A stretch of 64,000 bases of DNA. Source: an uncultured Duodenibacillus sp. Lineage in GTDB: Bacteria; Pseudomonadota; Gammaproteobacteria; Burkholderiales; Burkholderiaceae_F. Shown here in pieces: positions 45,350 to 54,535 of this stretch. Numbering within the stretch: position 1 is the first letter of the stretch; each line of letters starts with the position of its first letter. Made by a program: the position numbers and the translations under genes. The notes beneath the pieces are model-generated. The model was not told the DNA's origin. It saw nothing but the letters and a program-made list of their open reading frames with translations, and did not search any database. The stretch lies in the NCBI GenBank assembly GCA_944388865.1, contig CALXKM010000002.1, forward strand, positions 1 to 64,000, read 5' to 3'.

Positions 45350-47238
45350 GTGTGCTCGGCATGGGCACGTTCTAACGGGTGAAAGTCCCGAGAGGGGCCG
45401 GCAGTGGCAACCTCATAGCCAAGAGCAAGGTGTGCGCCGCGAGGCGTAGGCTGAAAGAAGCTGGAGGCAAACCCTTGAGCTGATGAACAAGAACCTCATC
45501 AGGCATATGGCGGCGGATAAGCTCGCGCAACAGAGTGAAGTCCGATAACTGCACGGAGCCGTCGGTGTAAATGGGGTAGTTACATGAGGGGAAAGAGCGT
45601 GTTCTTACCCGAGGAGGTCTCTCGGACACCGTCCCAGTAGGGGCGACGGAGTAAAGCTTGCCGTGAGAAGTCAGCAGAGGCCATAGTACCGAGCGGGATG
45701 GTGCTCGGGAAGGGCCGAAACCAATAACAGGAGGCGTCCGTCGTAGCCGACGACCAGACAATTGCTGAAAATCCGTGGAGGAGCCTGAAGTGTGAGACCG
45801 GCGGAACCGGGAGGAAGCGGAAGATAGCAATGGGACGGAGGACGAGAAGGAACAAACGCCACCGCAAGCAAAGGCAACGAATGGTCACACTAGAAGCCAT
45901 CCTTGACAGGAACAACTTGAACCGCGCCTACAAGCAGGTCAAGGCGAACAAAGGCGGGCCAGGCGTCGACGGTATGACTGTCGGCGACCTCTTGGGCTAC
46001 CTGCGTGAGCATGCTGTCGAGATAGTGGAGACCGTGAAGGCAGGGAAATACACTCCCCAGCCCGTACGCCGAGTCATGATCCCAAAGGAGGAGAAAGGCA
46101 AGTACAGACCGTTGGGAATTCCCACTGCTGTAGATCGAGTCATCCAACAGGCGATTGCCCAGAAGCTCAGCGCTGAATACGAATCCGTATTCAGCGCCCA
46201 TAGCCACGGCTTTCGCCCAAATAGAAGCTGTCAGACGGCAATCGATGAGGCTCTCGAGCTCGCGAACCAAGGATATGTATGGATCGTTGACCTCGACCTG
46301 TCAAAATTTTTCCGACACAGTGAATCATTCGAAGTTTCTGCAACTTCTATCGGACAGGATCAAGGACGGGCGAGTGATCTCGCTCATCCACAAGATCCTG
46401 CGGGCCTCGATACAGGAAGGTGACAAAATCATCCTGTGTGAAATAGGGACGCCGCAAGGCGGTCCGGTGAGTCCAGTGCTCGCCAACATCATGCTCAACG
46501 AACTTGATCACGAGCTCGAACGCAGAGGACATTGCTTCGTCCGCTATGCCGATGACATGATGGTATTCTGCAAAAGCAGGAAAGCGGCTGAGCGCACCCT
46601 GTGCCACATCAAACCCTATATTGAGGAAAAGCTGTTTCTGAAACTCAACGAACAGAAGACAAAGATCTGTCGAATGACGGATATGGGCCTGAAGTTCTTG
46701 GGCTTTGGCTTCTGGAAAGGACGTGACGGCGTGAAATCGCGACCTCACGAGAAATCCAAGGCCAAGTGCAAACAGCGGCTAAAGGACATCACCTCTCGAA
46801 ACAGAGGGCAGAGCCTTGATGACTACAGGAGGGAGCTACGAGCTTTTGTGCGCGGCTGGGTCAACTACTTCAAATTCTCGTCCATGAAGAGATTTGTGGC
46901 CGAGATTGACGAGTGGTTGCGCAGACGTATTCGTCAGATCTACTGGAAACAGTGGAAGAGGATAAACACGAAGTTCAAGGCACTGATGCGGCTGGGGGTT
47001 TCAAAGTCAAAAGCTTGGGAATGGGCCAACACCCGCAGATCCTATTGGCACATAGCAAACAGTTGGGTACTCTCCACAACGCTGACCAACGCCGTTCTCT
47101 ACAACCTGGGATGGACGTGCCTCGGGGATGTCTACAAATGAGGCATCATCCGTTGGTTATTGGTAACCGCCCACTGCGGATCCGCACGGTGGGTGGTGTG
47201 GAAGGGGCTGACGGATAAAACCGCTACCCCTATCCGAT
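45350..47238 (+). mobile_element. Group II intron (IIC-like) inserted after a terminator
   Basis: About 1.89 kb. The 5' end GTGTGCTCGGCATGGGCACG follows the GUGYG rule and leads into an RNA domain region with GGGTGAAAGTCCCG. A reverse-transcriptase frame lies in domain IV. A domain V-like hairpin lies around 47170-47203 (CCGCCCACTGCGGATCCGCA start) and the intron closes with TACCCCTATCCGAT. Insertion directly behind an intrinsic terminator, a short RT without a DNA-endonuclease domain and a CGC rather than AGC catalytic triad all point to class IIC. Ends are inferred from motifs, accurate to a few bases. The 3' end touches the stop codon of the convergent LrgB-like gene. Confidence 0.85.
45830..47141 (+). 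pseudogene. Group II intron reverse transcriptase/maturase, frameshifted
   Basis: Two overlapping frames together encode about 436 residues of an intron RT. The first (from 45830) has NRAYKQVKANKGGPGVDGMT, YRPLGIPTAVDRVIQQAIAQ and HGFRPNRSCQTAIDEAL, and runs to VDLDLSKFF. The second resumes with DTVNHSKFLQLLSDRIKDG and includes the catalytic RYADDMMVF, the thumb/maturase region (RAFVRGWVNYFKF) and the end GWTCLGDVYK. Near 46308-46315 (TTTTTCCGACAC) removal of one base restores a continuous frame. No HNH endonuclease domain is present. It is either inactive, read by frameshifting, or a sequencing error. Confidence 0.85.
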
Positions 47239-47981
47239 TACTCAAAAAGTTTAAGAAGCCAAGGCACGATGGCAGGGGCTGCAAAAGCTGTAAATAAGCC
47301 CGTAAGCCCCATAGAGAGACCGGAAAAGGCTCCCGTGTCTCGATTCATTTGAAAGGCTGTGGCTGTGCCTACGCCGTGCGCTGCTAAGCCAATTGCAAAG
47401 CCTCGAGTCGCATCGTTTTTCTCTCGAAGCAACGCCAGAATGCCTCGACACATCAATGCGCCGACCACGCCGGTTATCACCACAAGTGCGGCAGTAAGTT
47501 CCGGTACGCCTCCTAAGTTTTTGCTTACCCCCATGGCAATCGGAACTGTGACGCTCTTGGGGGCCAGAGAAATCATGGTCTCCGGAGATGCGCCAAGCGC
47601 TCCGGCAATCAGGACTGCAGACACGATGGCAACAGTGCCGCCGCTTACGAGACCGCACAAAAGCGGTAGCCACATTTTCGCAAGGCGCAACCTTTGTTCA
47701 TAGAGAGGTACGGCTAATGCAACGGTGGCTGGCCCCAATAAAAAGTTGATGTGCTGTCCGCCTTGCATGTACGTCTTGTACGGCGTCCCGGTGACGAGAA
47801 GAATCAAGGCGAGGACAACAATAGCTACGAGAAGCGGCGTGAAAATCGTTTTATAGCCGCTTTTCTTGTATATCCACATGCCGAAGGCGTAGACCAGAAG
47901 CGTCAAACAAAGCCACAGCGCCGGTTCTGCAAAGAGTTGGTCGCGCGTATGCGCAAGCTGAGAGATGATGCTTTCCCACAT
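47238..47981 (-). CDS. lrgB: LrgB/CidB-like membrane protein
   Basis: A 247-residue protein with about six or seven helices of the LrgB/YohK family, thought to work with LrgA-type holin-like partners in murein hydrolase control or metabolite (pyruvate/glycolate-type) export. Family signatures visible are INFLLGPATVALAVPLYEQR near 77, LAPKSVTVPIAMGVSKNLGG near 137 and GLAAHGVGTATAFQMNRDTG near 199. It follows the LrgA-like gene by 15 nt on the minus strand. Its stop codon abuts the 3' end of the group II intron. Confidence 0.9.
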   Translation of the reverse strand: MWESIISQLAHTRDQLFAEPALWLCLTLLVYAFGMWIYKKSGYKTIFTPLLVAIVVLALILLVTGTPYKTYMQGGQHINFLLGPATVALAVPLYEQRLRLAKMWLPLLCGLVSGGTVAIVSAVLIAGALGASPETMISLAPKSVTVPIAMGVSKNLGGVPELTAALVVITGVVGALMCRGILALLREKNDATRGFAIGLAAHGVGTATAFQMNRDTGAFSGLSMGLTGLFTAFAAPAIVPWLLKLFE

Positions 47982-47996
47982 GTTGAGAGGCTCCAG

Positions 47997-48344
47997 TTAC
48001 TTGATATGCTTGATTTTCATGACAAGCCTTGTGACAAGTACGGTCGTTGCCATGGCGAGAATTGAAGAGACAATGATCGAAGCGCCAATCGGCAGCCATT
48101 CATTGATGAGAACGGAACTGTATTCGATGATGCCAACTCCGGCGGGAACGAACAACAAAGCAAAGTGCGCCAAGAGTACATTGACAACAGGAAGCGTTTT
48201 CTCAAGTAGGCCATTGACAGTCATCAAGGCGAAGAGAAAAAGCACCATGCCGATGACGGAACCAGGGACTGGAGCCCCTGTTATGGCAGAAATAAAGATG
48301 CCGGCAAGTTGGAAGGCGAGTAGCAAAGAAATTGTTAAAATCAT
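47997..48344 (-). CDS. lrgA: LrgA/CidA-like holin-family membrane protein
   Basis: A 115-residue protein with four predicted helices. Conserved LAFQLAGIFISAITGAPVPG near 9, IGMVLFLFALM near 31, ANVLLAHFALLFVPAGVGII-like VNVLLAHFALLFVPAGVGII near 55 and LVTRLVMKIKHIK at the end mark the CidA/LrgA family. First gene of a two-gene unit with the LrgB-like gene. Regulators such as LytTR-type proteins were not seen nearby. Confidence 0.9.
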   Translation of the reverse strand: MILTISLLLAFQLAGIFISAITGAPVPGSVIGMVLFLFALMTVNGLLEKTLPVVNVLLAHFALLFVPAGVGIIEYSSVLINEWLPIGASIIVSSILAMATTVLVTRLVMKIKHIK

Positions 48345-48446
48345 AAATGCTGTTCAAAACGGATAATTAGTTGCTGATTCGATAGGATCTTACAATTAGG
48401 GTGCGAGATTATAGACGGGGATTCGCAAATTTGGAATGGAATCTGA

Positions 48447-49466
48447 ATGGCATGTTTTGATTGGAGTTTAATAGTGGTTGTGCGAGTGAAATATCCTAAA
48501 GTAGCTATCATCGTCCCTGTGTTCAACGGAGCGAATCATTTGCGAGATTGTTTGCTATCGATCAAGAATCAAACATTTGCAAATTTTAAGGTTTTTGTGG
48601 CCAATGATGGGTCTGTTGATGATACGGGAGCGGTTGCTCAGGAAATCATAAAGGGAGATGACCGATTTGAGTATCTTTACTATGATAATGCTGGGGTTGG
48701 TGCTACTCGGAATAAGGTATTGGATATAATTTTTAAGGAAGGTGGGTTTGAATATATAGCTTTTGTTGATGGTGATGATGTTTTATCTGAGTTTTATTTG
48801 GAAAAAATGCTTTATTGCATCTGTTCAAACTCTGCTGATGTGTGTGTTTGTGGATACAGTAGATTTAATGAAAATAATAACTACAGAAAAAAATCCTACC
48901 CATCTTTGACTGTGTTTAATGAGTTGGAGTTCATAGATATAATATTTTCTCGGGGAAGGTGGGAAGTTAGTGCTGTTGCAGGTGGAATGGTATGGAAGCA
49001 ACTGTACAGAGCCGAGGTTTTGCGTGGGGTCAGGTTTCCGATTGAAAGAGATATTGTCGAGGATGAGCTGTTTTGTCTTCGAGTGGCGTTGGTGGCAAAG
49101 AAATATGTCTTGTTGCCCGAGGAGTTGTATTTTTACAGGCAAAGATGTTCGCACAGAGTGTTTGATGTCAATTATTTAAAAAGACTTATTGCTGGAAGGG
49201 AACGATGTCTTCTGGAAGTGCGCAATAGTTCTGAGTATATTAGAGCTAGAGTGTTTTCTTCATTTTTGAGATTTGTCTTATCTGGGCTGAAATCGGAAGG
49301 GTTTGAATTTAACTTGAATGATTATAAGGACTATTACGAGATAGCTCGGCGATTGGGATTTGTGAGACTTAAGGACAGGGTGTTGTTTTGGATGTTTTCT
49401 GGTCATCCTGTGTTGTCTGTCGTCTATAAGAACTTGAGAAGAATGTTTAAATCTGTGATTAATTAA
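48447..49466 (+). CDS. Family 2 glycosyltransferase, AT-rich orphan gene
   Basis: A 339-residue GT-A glycosyltransferase. The opening KVAIIVPVFNGANHLRDCLL near 17, VFVANDGSVDDTG near 50 and AFVDGDDVLSEFYLEKM near 108 (DXD) mark GT2. It is related in style to the GT2 gene at 24952 but not an obvious copy. The start is uncertain: ATG at 48447 has GGA upstream, while a GTG at 48486 would start right at the catalytic fold. It lies alone between lrgA and fadD, with AT-rich composition and codon use unlike its neighbours, which suggests horizontal acquisition. Confidence 0.85.
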   Translation: MACFDWSLIVVVRVKYPKVAIIVPVFNGANHLRDCLLSIKNQTFANFKVFVANDGSVDDTGAVAQEIIKGDDRFEYLYYDNAGVGATRNKVLDIIFKEGGFEYIAFVDGDDVLSEFYLEKMLYCICSNSADVCVCGYSRFNENNNYRKKSYPSLTVFNELEFIDIIFSRGRWEVSAVAGGMVWKQLYRAEVLRGVRFPIERDIVEDELFCLRVALVAKKYVLLPEELYFYRQRCSHRVFDVNYLKRLIAGRERCLLEVRNSSEYIRARVFSSFLRFVLSGLKSEGFEFNLNDYKDYYEIARRLGFVRLKDRVLFWMFSGHPVLSVVYKNLRRMFKSVIN

Positions 49467-49827
49467 AAGTGTTTTGTCAAAAAGGCAGATGTACTTCGTG
49501 ACGCAGGGAGGGGGCGTTAGGCTGCTGTAAAACAATCAGTTTGCGTAAAATTTCAAATAAATATTTTATGTCATTATGGTTCCAGCGGTCTTATGCCTGT
49601 TTTGAATATTTTGCTGCGCAGATGAAAATAAATACTTCGGCTGAGAAATATTTTAGATAGCAAGGAAAACGCAACTTATATAGTATGAAGAACTATGAGT
49701 GTAAGCAAAATTTGTGCAAACAGGACCTCAGCACATTAGTTTATTTGTGGTACTAAAGTCCGATTTGCAATAAAAGGGGCTGTAATTAAAATAATATCCT
49801 CTTGGGTCAATGCTTTTTCGAAGTTCT
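49467..49827. other. AT-rich intergenic region without a recognisable gene
   Basis: 361 bp between the orphan glycosyltransferase gene and fadD. It is strongly AT-rich, with only short unconvincing frames and no clear terminator, repeat or RNA gene. It probably belongs to the same imported segment as the glycosyltransferase gene. Confidence 0.6.
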
Positions 49828-51516
49828 TTACTTTAGGTCTTTTAAGTCTCTTCGTAAAATCTTCCCTACAGCCGTTTTAGGTAGTGCTTTGACGAATACA
49901 ATCGTGCGAGGACACTTGTAGCCGGTCAACCGGGCACGACAATATTTCACGACATCATCACGTGTAAGGGCAGGATCTTTTTTCACAATGACAGCCTTGA
50001 CGGATTCGCCGACTCGAGGATTCTTGACGCCGACAACGCCGCACTCCAGTACGCCAGGCATGGAGGCAATCACGCTTTCAATTTCGTTGGGATAAACGTT
50101 AAGGCCATTGACGATGATGAGATCTTTTTTGCGGTCAGTGATGGATACGCAGCCATTTTGATCCAAGAAGCCCACGTCGCCTGTTCTCAGCCAGCCGTCA
50201 ACAAATACATTGGCAGTTTCTTCAGGCTTTTCCCAGTAGCCCAACATGACTTGCGGACCTTTGACGCAAATTTCTCCGGTGTGCTCAGCGATGTGCTCCG
50301 GATCTGAGCAAAAGCCCAGATCTTTAAATTGTTCACCGCGAATAGAAACAAGGGTGGACGGCAACGGGTAGCCGACAGAACCATCCCAAGGAGAATTCGG
50401 GCGGTTGCCGCAAACGCCGGGACTTGTTTCGGTGAGGCCATAGGCTTCAAGAATATGGCAGCCAGTGATCTCAAACCAGCGGTCAGCCACAGTTTTTTGC
50501 ACTTGTGCGCCGCCGCCAACAGTCATCTTCAAGTTTGTAAATTTATGCGCGCGAAACTCTTTGTTGTTGAGCAATGCGTTAAATAGCGTATTGACGCCGG
50601 GAATCACCGAGAAATTCCATTTCTTGATCAGTTCAACTACGCCAGGAATGTCGCGGGGATTGGGAACCATGACCTGCGTGGCGGCTTTCTTGGAAAAGCA
50701 CAGCGTCGCAGTAAAGCTAAAGATGTGATAAAGCGGCAGAGCAGTCATTGCTACTTCTTTGCCGACTTCAAAAGTTTGACTAATCCAAGTTCCTGTTTGT
50801 TCAACATTTGCCAAGACGTTTCTGTGCGTCAACATGGCGCCTTTTGCCACGCCCGTCGTACCTCCCGTGTATTGCAAAAGAGCAACATCGGTATTTTTGA
50901 GTGCCACGGGAGTAAAGCCGCTTGTTCTGCCTTTAGCAAGGGCTTGGCGGAAGTTGACATGCCCCGGGAGGTTGAAGCCAGGCACCATTTTCTTCACGTA
51001 GCGGACAACCAGGTCTGCAATGACTCGTTTGTGCCAGGGAAGCATGTCGCCGACTTTGGTTGTGATGATGTGCTCAATGGGAGTTTCGCTTAACGTGTTT
51101 TGAAGCGTTTTTGCGAAGTTTTCAATGATGATGATGGCCTTTGAGCCGCTGTCGGCCAGCTGGTGGCCGAGTTCATGAGATGTGTAAAGCGGATTGACGT
51201 TGACGGCGATCATGCCGGCGCGAAGAATGCCCAGAAGCGAAATAATGTACTGTAGGAGGTTGGGCATCATCAAAGCAACGCGATCGCCAGGCTTTAAATT
51301 CGGAAGCGTCTGAAGATATCCGGCAAACTCCTTGGAGAGGCGATTGACGTCGTCATAGGTAATCGCCTGATCCATGCAAACGAAAGCTTTGTTGTTGCCA
51401 TGCGTCTTTGCTACTTCGTCAAAGAGAGCAGGAATGGAGGCAAACGTATCGGGGTTGATTTCAGCAGGAACCCCTTCGGGGTAGTGGGCAATCCACGGTA
51501 AGGTCTTGTTTTGCAT
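49828..51516 (-). CDS. fadD: Long-chain fatty-acid-CoA ligase
   Basis: A 562-residue AMP-forming acyl-CoA synthetase. The P-loop LLQYTGGTTGVAKGAMLTHRN near 212 binds ATP. ILEAYGLTETSPGVCGNRP near 360 is motif II, and GWLRTGDVGFLDQNGCVSIT near 440 with DRKKDLIIVNGLNVYPNEIE near 463 the fatty-acid motif and hinge. PKTAVGKILRRDLKDL at the end carries the catalytic Lys. It activates imported fatty acids at the inner membrane. The gene stands alone; hemG lies upstream on the same strand about 100 nt away. Confidence 0.93.
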   Translation of the reverse strand: MQNKTLPWIAHYPEGVPAEINPDTFASIPALFDEVAKTHGNNKAFVCMDQAITYDDVNRLSKEFAGYLQTLPNLKPGDRVALMMPNLLQYIISLLGILRAGMIAVNVNPLYTSHELGHQLADSGSKAIIIIENFAKTLQNTLSETPIEHIITTKVGDMLPWHKRVIADLVVRYVKKMVPGFNLPGHVNFRQALAKGRTSGFTPVALKNTDVALLQYTGGTTGVAKGAMLTHRNVLANVEQTGTWISQTFEVGKEVAMTALPLYHIFSFTATLCFSKKAATQVMVPNPRDIPGVVELIKKWNFSVIPGVNTLFNALLNNKEFRAHKFTNLKMTVGGGAQVQKTVADRWFEITGCHILEAYGLTETSPGVCGNRPNSPWDGSVGYPLPSTLVSIRGEQFKDLGFCSDPEHIAEHTGEICVKGPQVMLGYWEKPEETANVFVDGWLRTGDVGFLDQNGCVSITDRKKDLIIVNGLNVYPNEIESVIASMPGVLECGVVGVKNPRVGESVKAVIVKKDPALTRDDVVKYCRARLTGYKCPRTIVFVKALPKTAVGKILRRDLKDLK

Positions 51517-51618
51517 AGTTCACTTCAAGACGGTGCGCCGGAAAAAATCCGGTTTATGTAATCGGCCCCGGAAGCTTTCTTGCAGACCGGGGAAGTGTCA
51601 GTTTCAAAAGGCGCCTTA

Positions 51619-52173
51619 TTATCTTCTGCGCTGCAGTTTGTCGAGCAAAAGGCAGTGTCTGGCGTAGTCTTTGACGTCCTCATAGTCCGTATAGTCAATC
51701 GTAACGCTCGGATCGGTGGGGCCATCAGTGATGCGCATGATGATCTGAATCATAAAGCGCTCGAATCGGTTCCAATTCGGATAGTCTACCTTGCCAGCGA
51801 AGCACTTCAAGTCGCGGGGTTTCCAGGGGGAGCGGCTGACAAATCTCTGCAGATAGCGATTTCCTTCTGGAGTTGCCTTGAGCGGCGAGCGGGCCACAAC
51901 TGTGACATTGAAAAAGCTATTGGGAAGAGAGTCAAGCTCTTGACGATACTTCTCGCAGAATTCCCAGACAATCTTGTTGTAGACGCCGTAGACAATAGGG
52001 GAGCCAACGATGACGATGTCGTACTTGCTCCAGTCGACTCCTTCACGTACGCACTCCATCATTTCCATCATGTCGCTGGAGCATCCTTCGTCCTGGATGG
52101 TTTGCTGGATGGTGCGCGCAATGCGTGCGGTGTGTCCGGCATGGCTGTAATAGGCCATTAGTACATGTTTCAT
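51619..52173 (-). CDS. hemG: Menaquinone-dependent protoporphyrinogen IX dehydrogenase
   Basis: A 184-residue flavodoxin-fold protein. The FMN-binding opening HVLMAYYSHAGHTARIARTI, IVIVGSPIVYGVYNKIVWEF near 61, SFFNVTVVARSPLKATPEGN near 87 and CFAGKVDYPNWNRFERFMIQ near 121 match HemG, including the long insert that separates it from plain flavodoxins. It oxidises protoporphyrinogen using the quinone pool, so heme can be made without oxygen. The start at 52173 has GGAGATGAC upstream; the longer start is not supported. hemH, the next step, is at 39.5 kb. Confidence 0.9.
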   Translation of the reverse strand: MKHVLMAYYSHAGHTARIARTIQQTIQDEGCSSDMMEMMECVREGVDWSKYDIVIVGSPIVYGVYNKIVWEFCEKYRQELDSLPNSFFNVTVVARSPLKATPEGNRYLQRFVSRSPWKPRDLKCFAGKVDYPNWNRFERFMIQIIMRITDGPTDPSVTIDYTDYEDVKDYARHCLLLDKLQRRR

Positions 52174-52534
52174 GTCATCTCCATATTTGTTCTTAGGCAA
52201 TCACTAGTTTCAACAAGCAAAGCGGTTTTGTCATGCAACTACCTCTGCCCTTTCGGGGCAGTCTGCAGTCATGGTGATTTCCCGAATGATGTTTGGATTT
52301 TAGCGGGTTGAAAAGCCTTTCTGCCTTAAGAGCAAGGACACAGTTGCTGACATTGCAGGAACAGTCGTTTAAGGATCAAAAAGAATCTAGCAAAAACAAC
52401 TGCTAAGCGTTTACAATTGCGCTTTCTTTTTTGGCCGTGCCTTTGGTGCGGCTGTTTGAATTTCATTATTTCGGTTTTTCGCTCTTGGCAGGCGCTATCA
52501 AAGGCAAGCGCAAAAATTAGAGCGAACAGGATGT
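52174..52534. other. Divergent intergenic region between hemG and infA
   Basis: 361 bp. It contains a 6-bp hairpin (CTGCCC/GGGCAG, 52245-52261) near hemG. A 5-bp AAGCG/CGCTT inverted repeat at 52405-52424 encloses TTTACAATTG and is followed by a T-rich run. The TACAAT may be a -10 for infA. No gene was seen. Confidence 0.5.
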
Positions 52535-52804
52535 ATGGCAAAAGAAGATCTTATTGAAATGTCCGGTCAGGTGCTCGAAGTGCTTCCTGACGCCCGCTAC
52601 CGCGTCAAGCTCGACAATGGCCACGAGCTCGTTGCGTATACCAACGGAAAGATGCGCAAGCATCACATTCGAATTCTCGCCGGCGACAAAGTTTCGCTTG
52701 AGCTTTCCCCCTATGATCTGACGAAGGGACGCATTACGTTCCGTCATATCGAGGGTCGTCCTGCTCAGGCTCCTGCCTCTGCAAATCAGGCCCGCCGCCG
52801 CTAA
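52535..52804 (+). CDS. infA: Translation initiation factor IF-1 (extended form)
   Basis: An 89-residue S1-like OB-fold factor that binds the ribosomal A site during initiation. [20 protein letters not shown] at the start and [20 protein letters not shown] near 37 are IF-1 hallmarks. [12 protein letters not shown] near 59 ends the normal domain. A further 17 residues ([17 protein letters not shown]) extend beyond the 72 residues of E. coli IF-1, as in several betaproteobacterial copies. It stands just upstream of xseA, co-directional. Confidence 0.93.
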   Translation: MAKEDLIEMSGQVLEVLPDARYRVKLDNGHELVAYTNGKMRKHHIRILAGDKVSLELSPYDLTKGRITFRHIEGRPAQAPASANQARRR

Positions 52805-52861
52805 TCGGCAGAACCGAGAGCGGCAAGGCGTATTGCCGCACTGCTCTCGTGCGCGAGACGC

Positions 52862-54292
52862 GTGATTTCTTATTCCTACTCAGAACTGCCTCTGCAAAGA
52901 GGTATCCAGCAAGCTCCGTATGACGTTGCAGTCGTTTTGCGCAACGTCAAGGCGGAGCTTCTTCGTTGTTGGGGAGATATTTCAGTTCAGGGCGAGCTTC
53001 GTTCATTTAAGGCTTATCCTTCAGGACACATCTATTTTGATCTGAGGGACAGAAAAGAAGATGCGCTTTTGAGCTGCGTGCTTTTTAGGCGCGATGCGCA
53101 GCGCCTTGCATTTTCCCCAAAAATCGGCGATCTGGTTGAAATTCGCGGAAATCTCAATGTCTACGAGCCTCGAGGACAGCTCAACTTCATCGCACGTACC
53201 ATGAAGCCCGCCGGTGCCGGAGACCTGTTTGCGCAGTTTCTGGCGCTTAAGGAAAAGCTTGCAGCCCAAGGACTTTTTGACCAGGAGCGAAAAAAAGAGA
53301 TTCCTCTTTATCCCTGCGTCATTGGCATCGTTACAAGTCCCGAGGCGGCCGCGCTGCGCGATGCTCTGCGCACACTTGCTCTTAAAGCCCCTTGGGTAAA
53401 GGTGATTCTTTATCCGACAAGCGTTCAGGGGGAGGCCGCAGAAGGAGAAATACTCGAAGCTTTGCAGCAGGCTTGTGAAAGACGCGAGGCTGACGTGCTG
53501 TTGATCGTTCGCGGAGGCGGCTCCATTGCTGACTTGTGGTGCTTTAACTCAGAAAAAATCGCTCTAAGGCTTGCAGACATGCCGATGCCGGTGATTTCCG
53601 GCATCGGACATGAAGTTGACTTTACGATTGCTGATTTTGTGAGCGACGTCCGAGCTGCTACGCCCACGGCTGCGGCTGCGCTTGTCGTTGACGGATGGGT
53701 GCATGCCGCTTTGCGTATTCGAGAGCTCTATGACAGACAAAGAGTACTTATGCAAAGGATGCTTGAAGTATCCCGCATGAGGCTCTCAAGAGGGGATCGG
53801 CTGCGGTTTGCTTTTCGTGCGCTTCTGTCGCAGGCCAGAGCAAGGCTGGGCAACGTCGGCAACTTTAGGCGCTTGGCATATGCATACCTTGACCGTCTTG
53901 CGCAGCAGCTCGACAACCTGCAGGAAGCAAATAGCCGCGCCATGCACCAGCGTTTGGAGGTTCTGCAAAATCGCGTGCAGATTTCTCAGGCGCGGCTATT
54001 GGCAAGAAAACCGAATGCAGCGGCGCAAAAAATGAGGCTCGCGCACGCTCAGACAATGCTCTCTCGCGCTGCTTTGCATCAGCTTTACATGAAAAAAGAA
54101 CGACTTGATTCATTGAACGCACGTCTGCAGACTCTTGATGTGGCAAGCGTGCTCCGGCGGGGGTATTCCCTTGCGTTGAGTGCTGATGGAAAGCCGGTTG
54201 CTGATGCTCGTGCACTGACGGCTGGTCAAGAGGTCAGGCTTGTGTTTTCAAAAGGCAGCGCCAGTGCTGAAATCAAGCAGATCAAGCTTTGA
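52862..54292 (+). CDS. xseA: Exodeoxyribonuclease VII large subunit
   Basis: A 476-residue XseA. An N-terminal OB-fold (GDISVQGELRSFKAYPSGHI near 38, YFDLRDRKEDALLSCVLFRR near 58) is followed by the nuclease core CVIGIVTSPEAAALRDALRT near 152, LLIVRGGGSIADLWCFNSEK near 213 and MPVISGIGHEVDFTIADFVS near 241. A long coiled-coil helical C-terminal half ends with a small LRRGYSLALS domain. The start is GTG at 52862. It degrades single-stranded DNA with XseB, whose gene is not here. Confidence 0.93.
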   Translation: MISYSYSELPLQRGIQQAPYDVAVVLRNVKAELLRCWGDISVQGELRSFKAYPSGHIYFDLRDRKEDALLSCVLFRRDAQRLAFSPKIGDLVEIRGNLNVYEPRGQLNFIARTMKPAGAGDLFAQFLALKEKLAAQGLFDQERKKEIPLYPCVIGIVTSPEAAALRDALRTLALKAPWVKVILYPTSVQGEAAEGEILEALQQACERREADVLLIVRGGGSIADLWCFNSEKIALRLADMPMPVISGIGHEVDFTIADFVSDVRAATPTAAAALVVDGWVHAALRIRELYDRQRVLMQRMLEVSRMRLSRGDRLRFAFRALLSQARARLGNVGNFRRLAYAYLDRLAQQLDNLQEANSRAMHQRLEVLQNRVQISQARLLARKPNAAAQKMRLAHAQTMLSRAALHQLYMKKERLDSLNARLQTLDVASVLRRGYSLALSADGKPVADARALTAGQEVRLVFSKGSASAEIKQIKL

Positions 54293-54323
54293 AGACGCAG
54301 AGCATCTGAGACATCAGAAATTT

Positions 54324-54360
54324 TGATGCAAGCGGTTTGGGGTTTGCATCAGTCTTTTTT
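54324..54360 (+). terminator. Terminator of xseA
   Basis: A 10-bp stem (TGATGCAAGC at 54324-54333, GTTTGCATCA at 54342-54351, one G-U) with an 8-nt loop is followed by GTCTTTTTT. Confidence 0.8.
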
Positions 54361-54535
54361 GCAAAGCGTTCTGCTTGTATTTGATCAACGTTCAAACACG
54401 GCTAAAACGAAGCTCTTTCGTGTTTGGGTAAAACGGTTCGAAGAGTTTATGATTAGAGACAGGCGTCACGGGATTGTCATGAATTGATCTCGTGCGTCTT
54501 CGCAATGTCAACACGTTTGATTCAGGAGAATACCG

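Noticed and set aside
52405..52432. Intrinsic terminator upstream of infA
   Set aside because: The AAGCG/CGCTT stem is only 5 bp with a 10-nt loop; the following T-run is probably coincidental to the promoter region.
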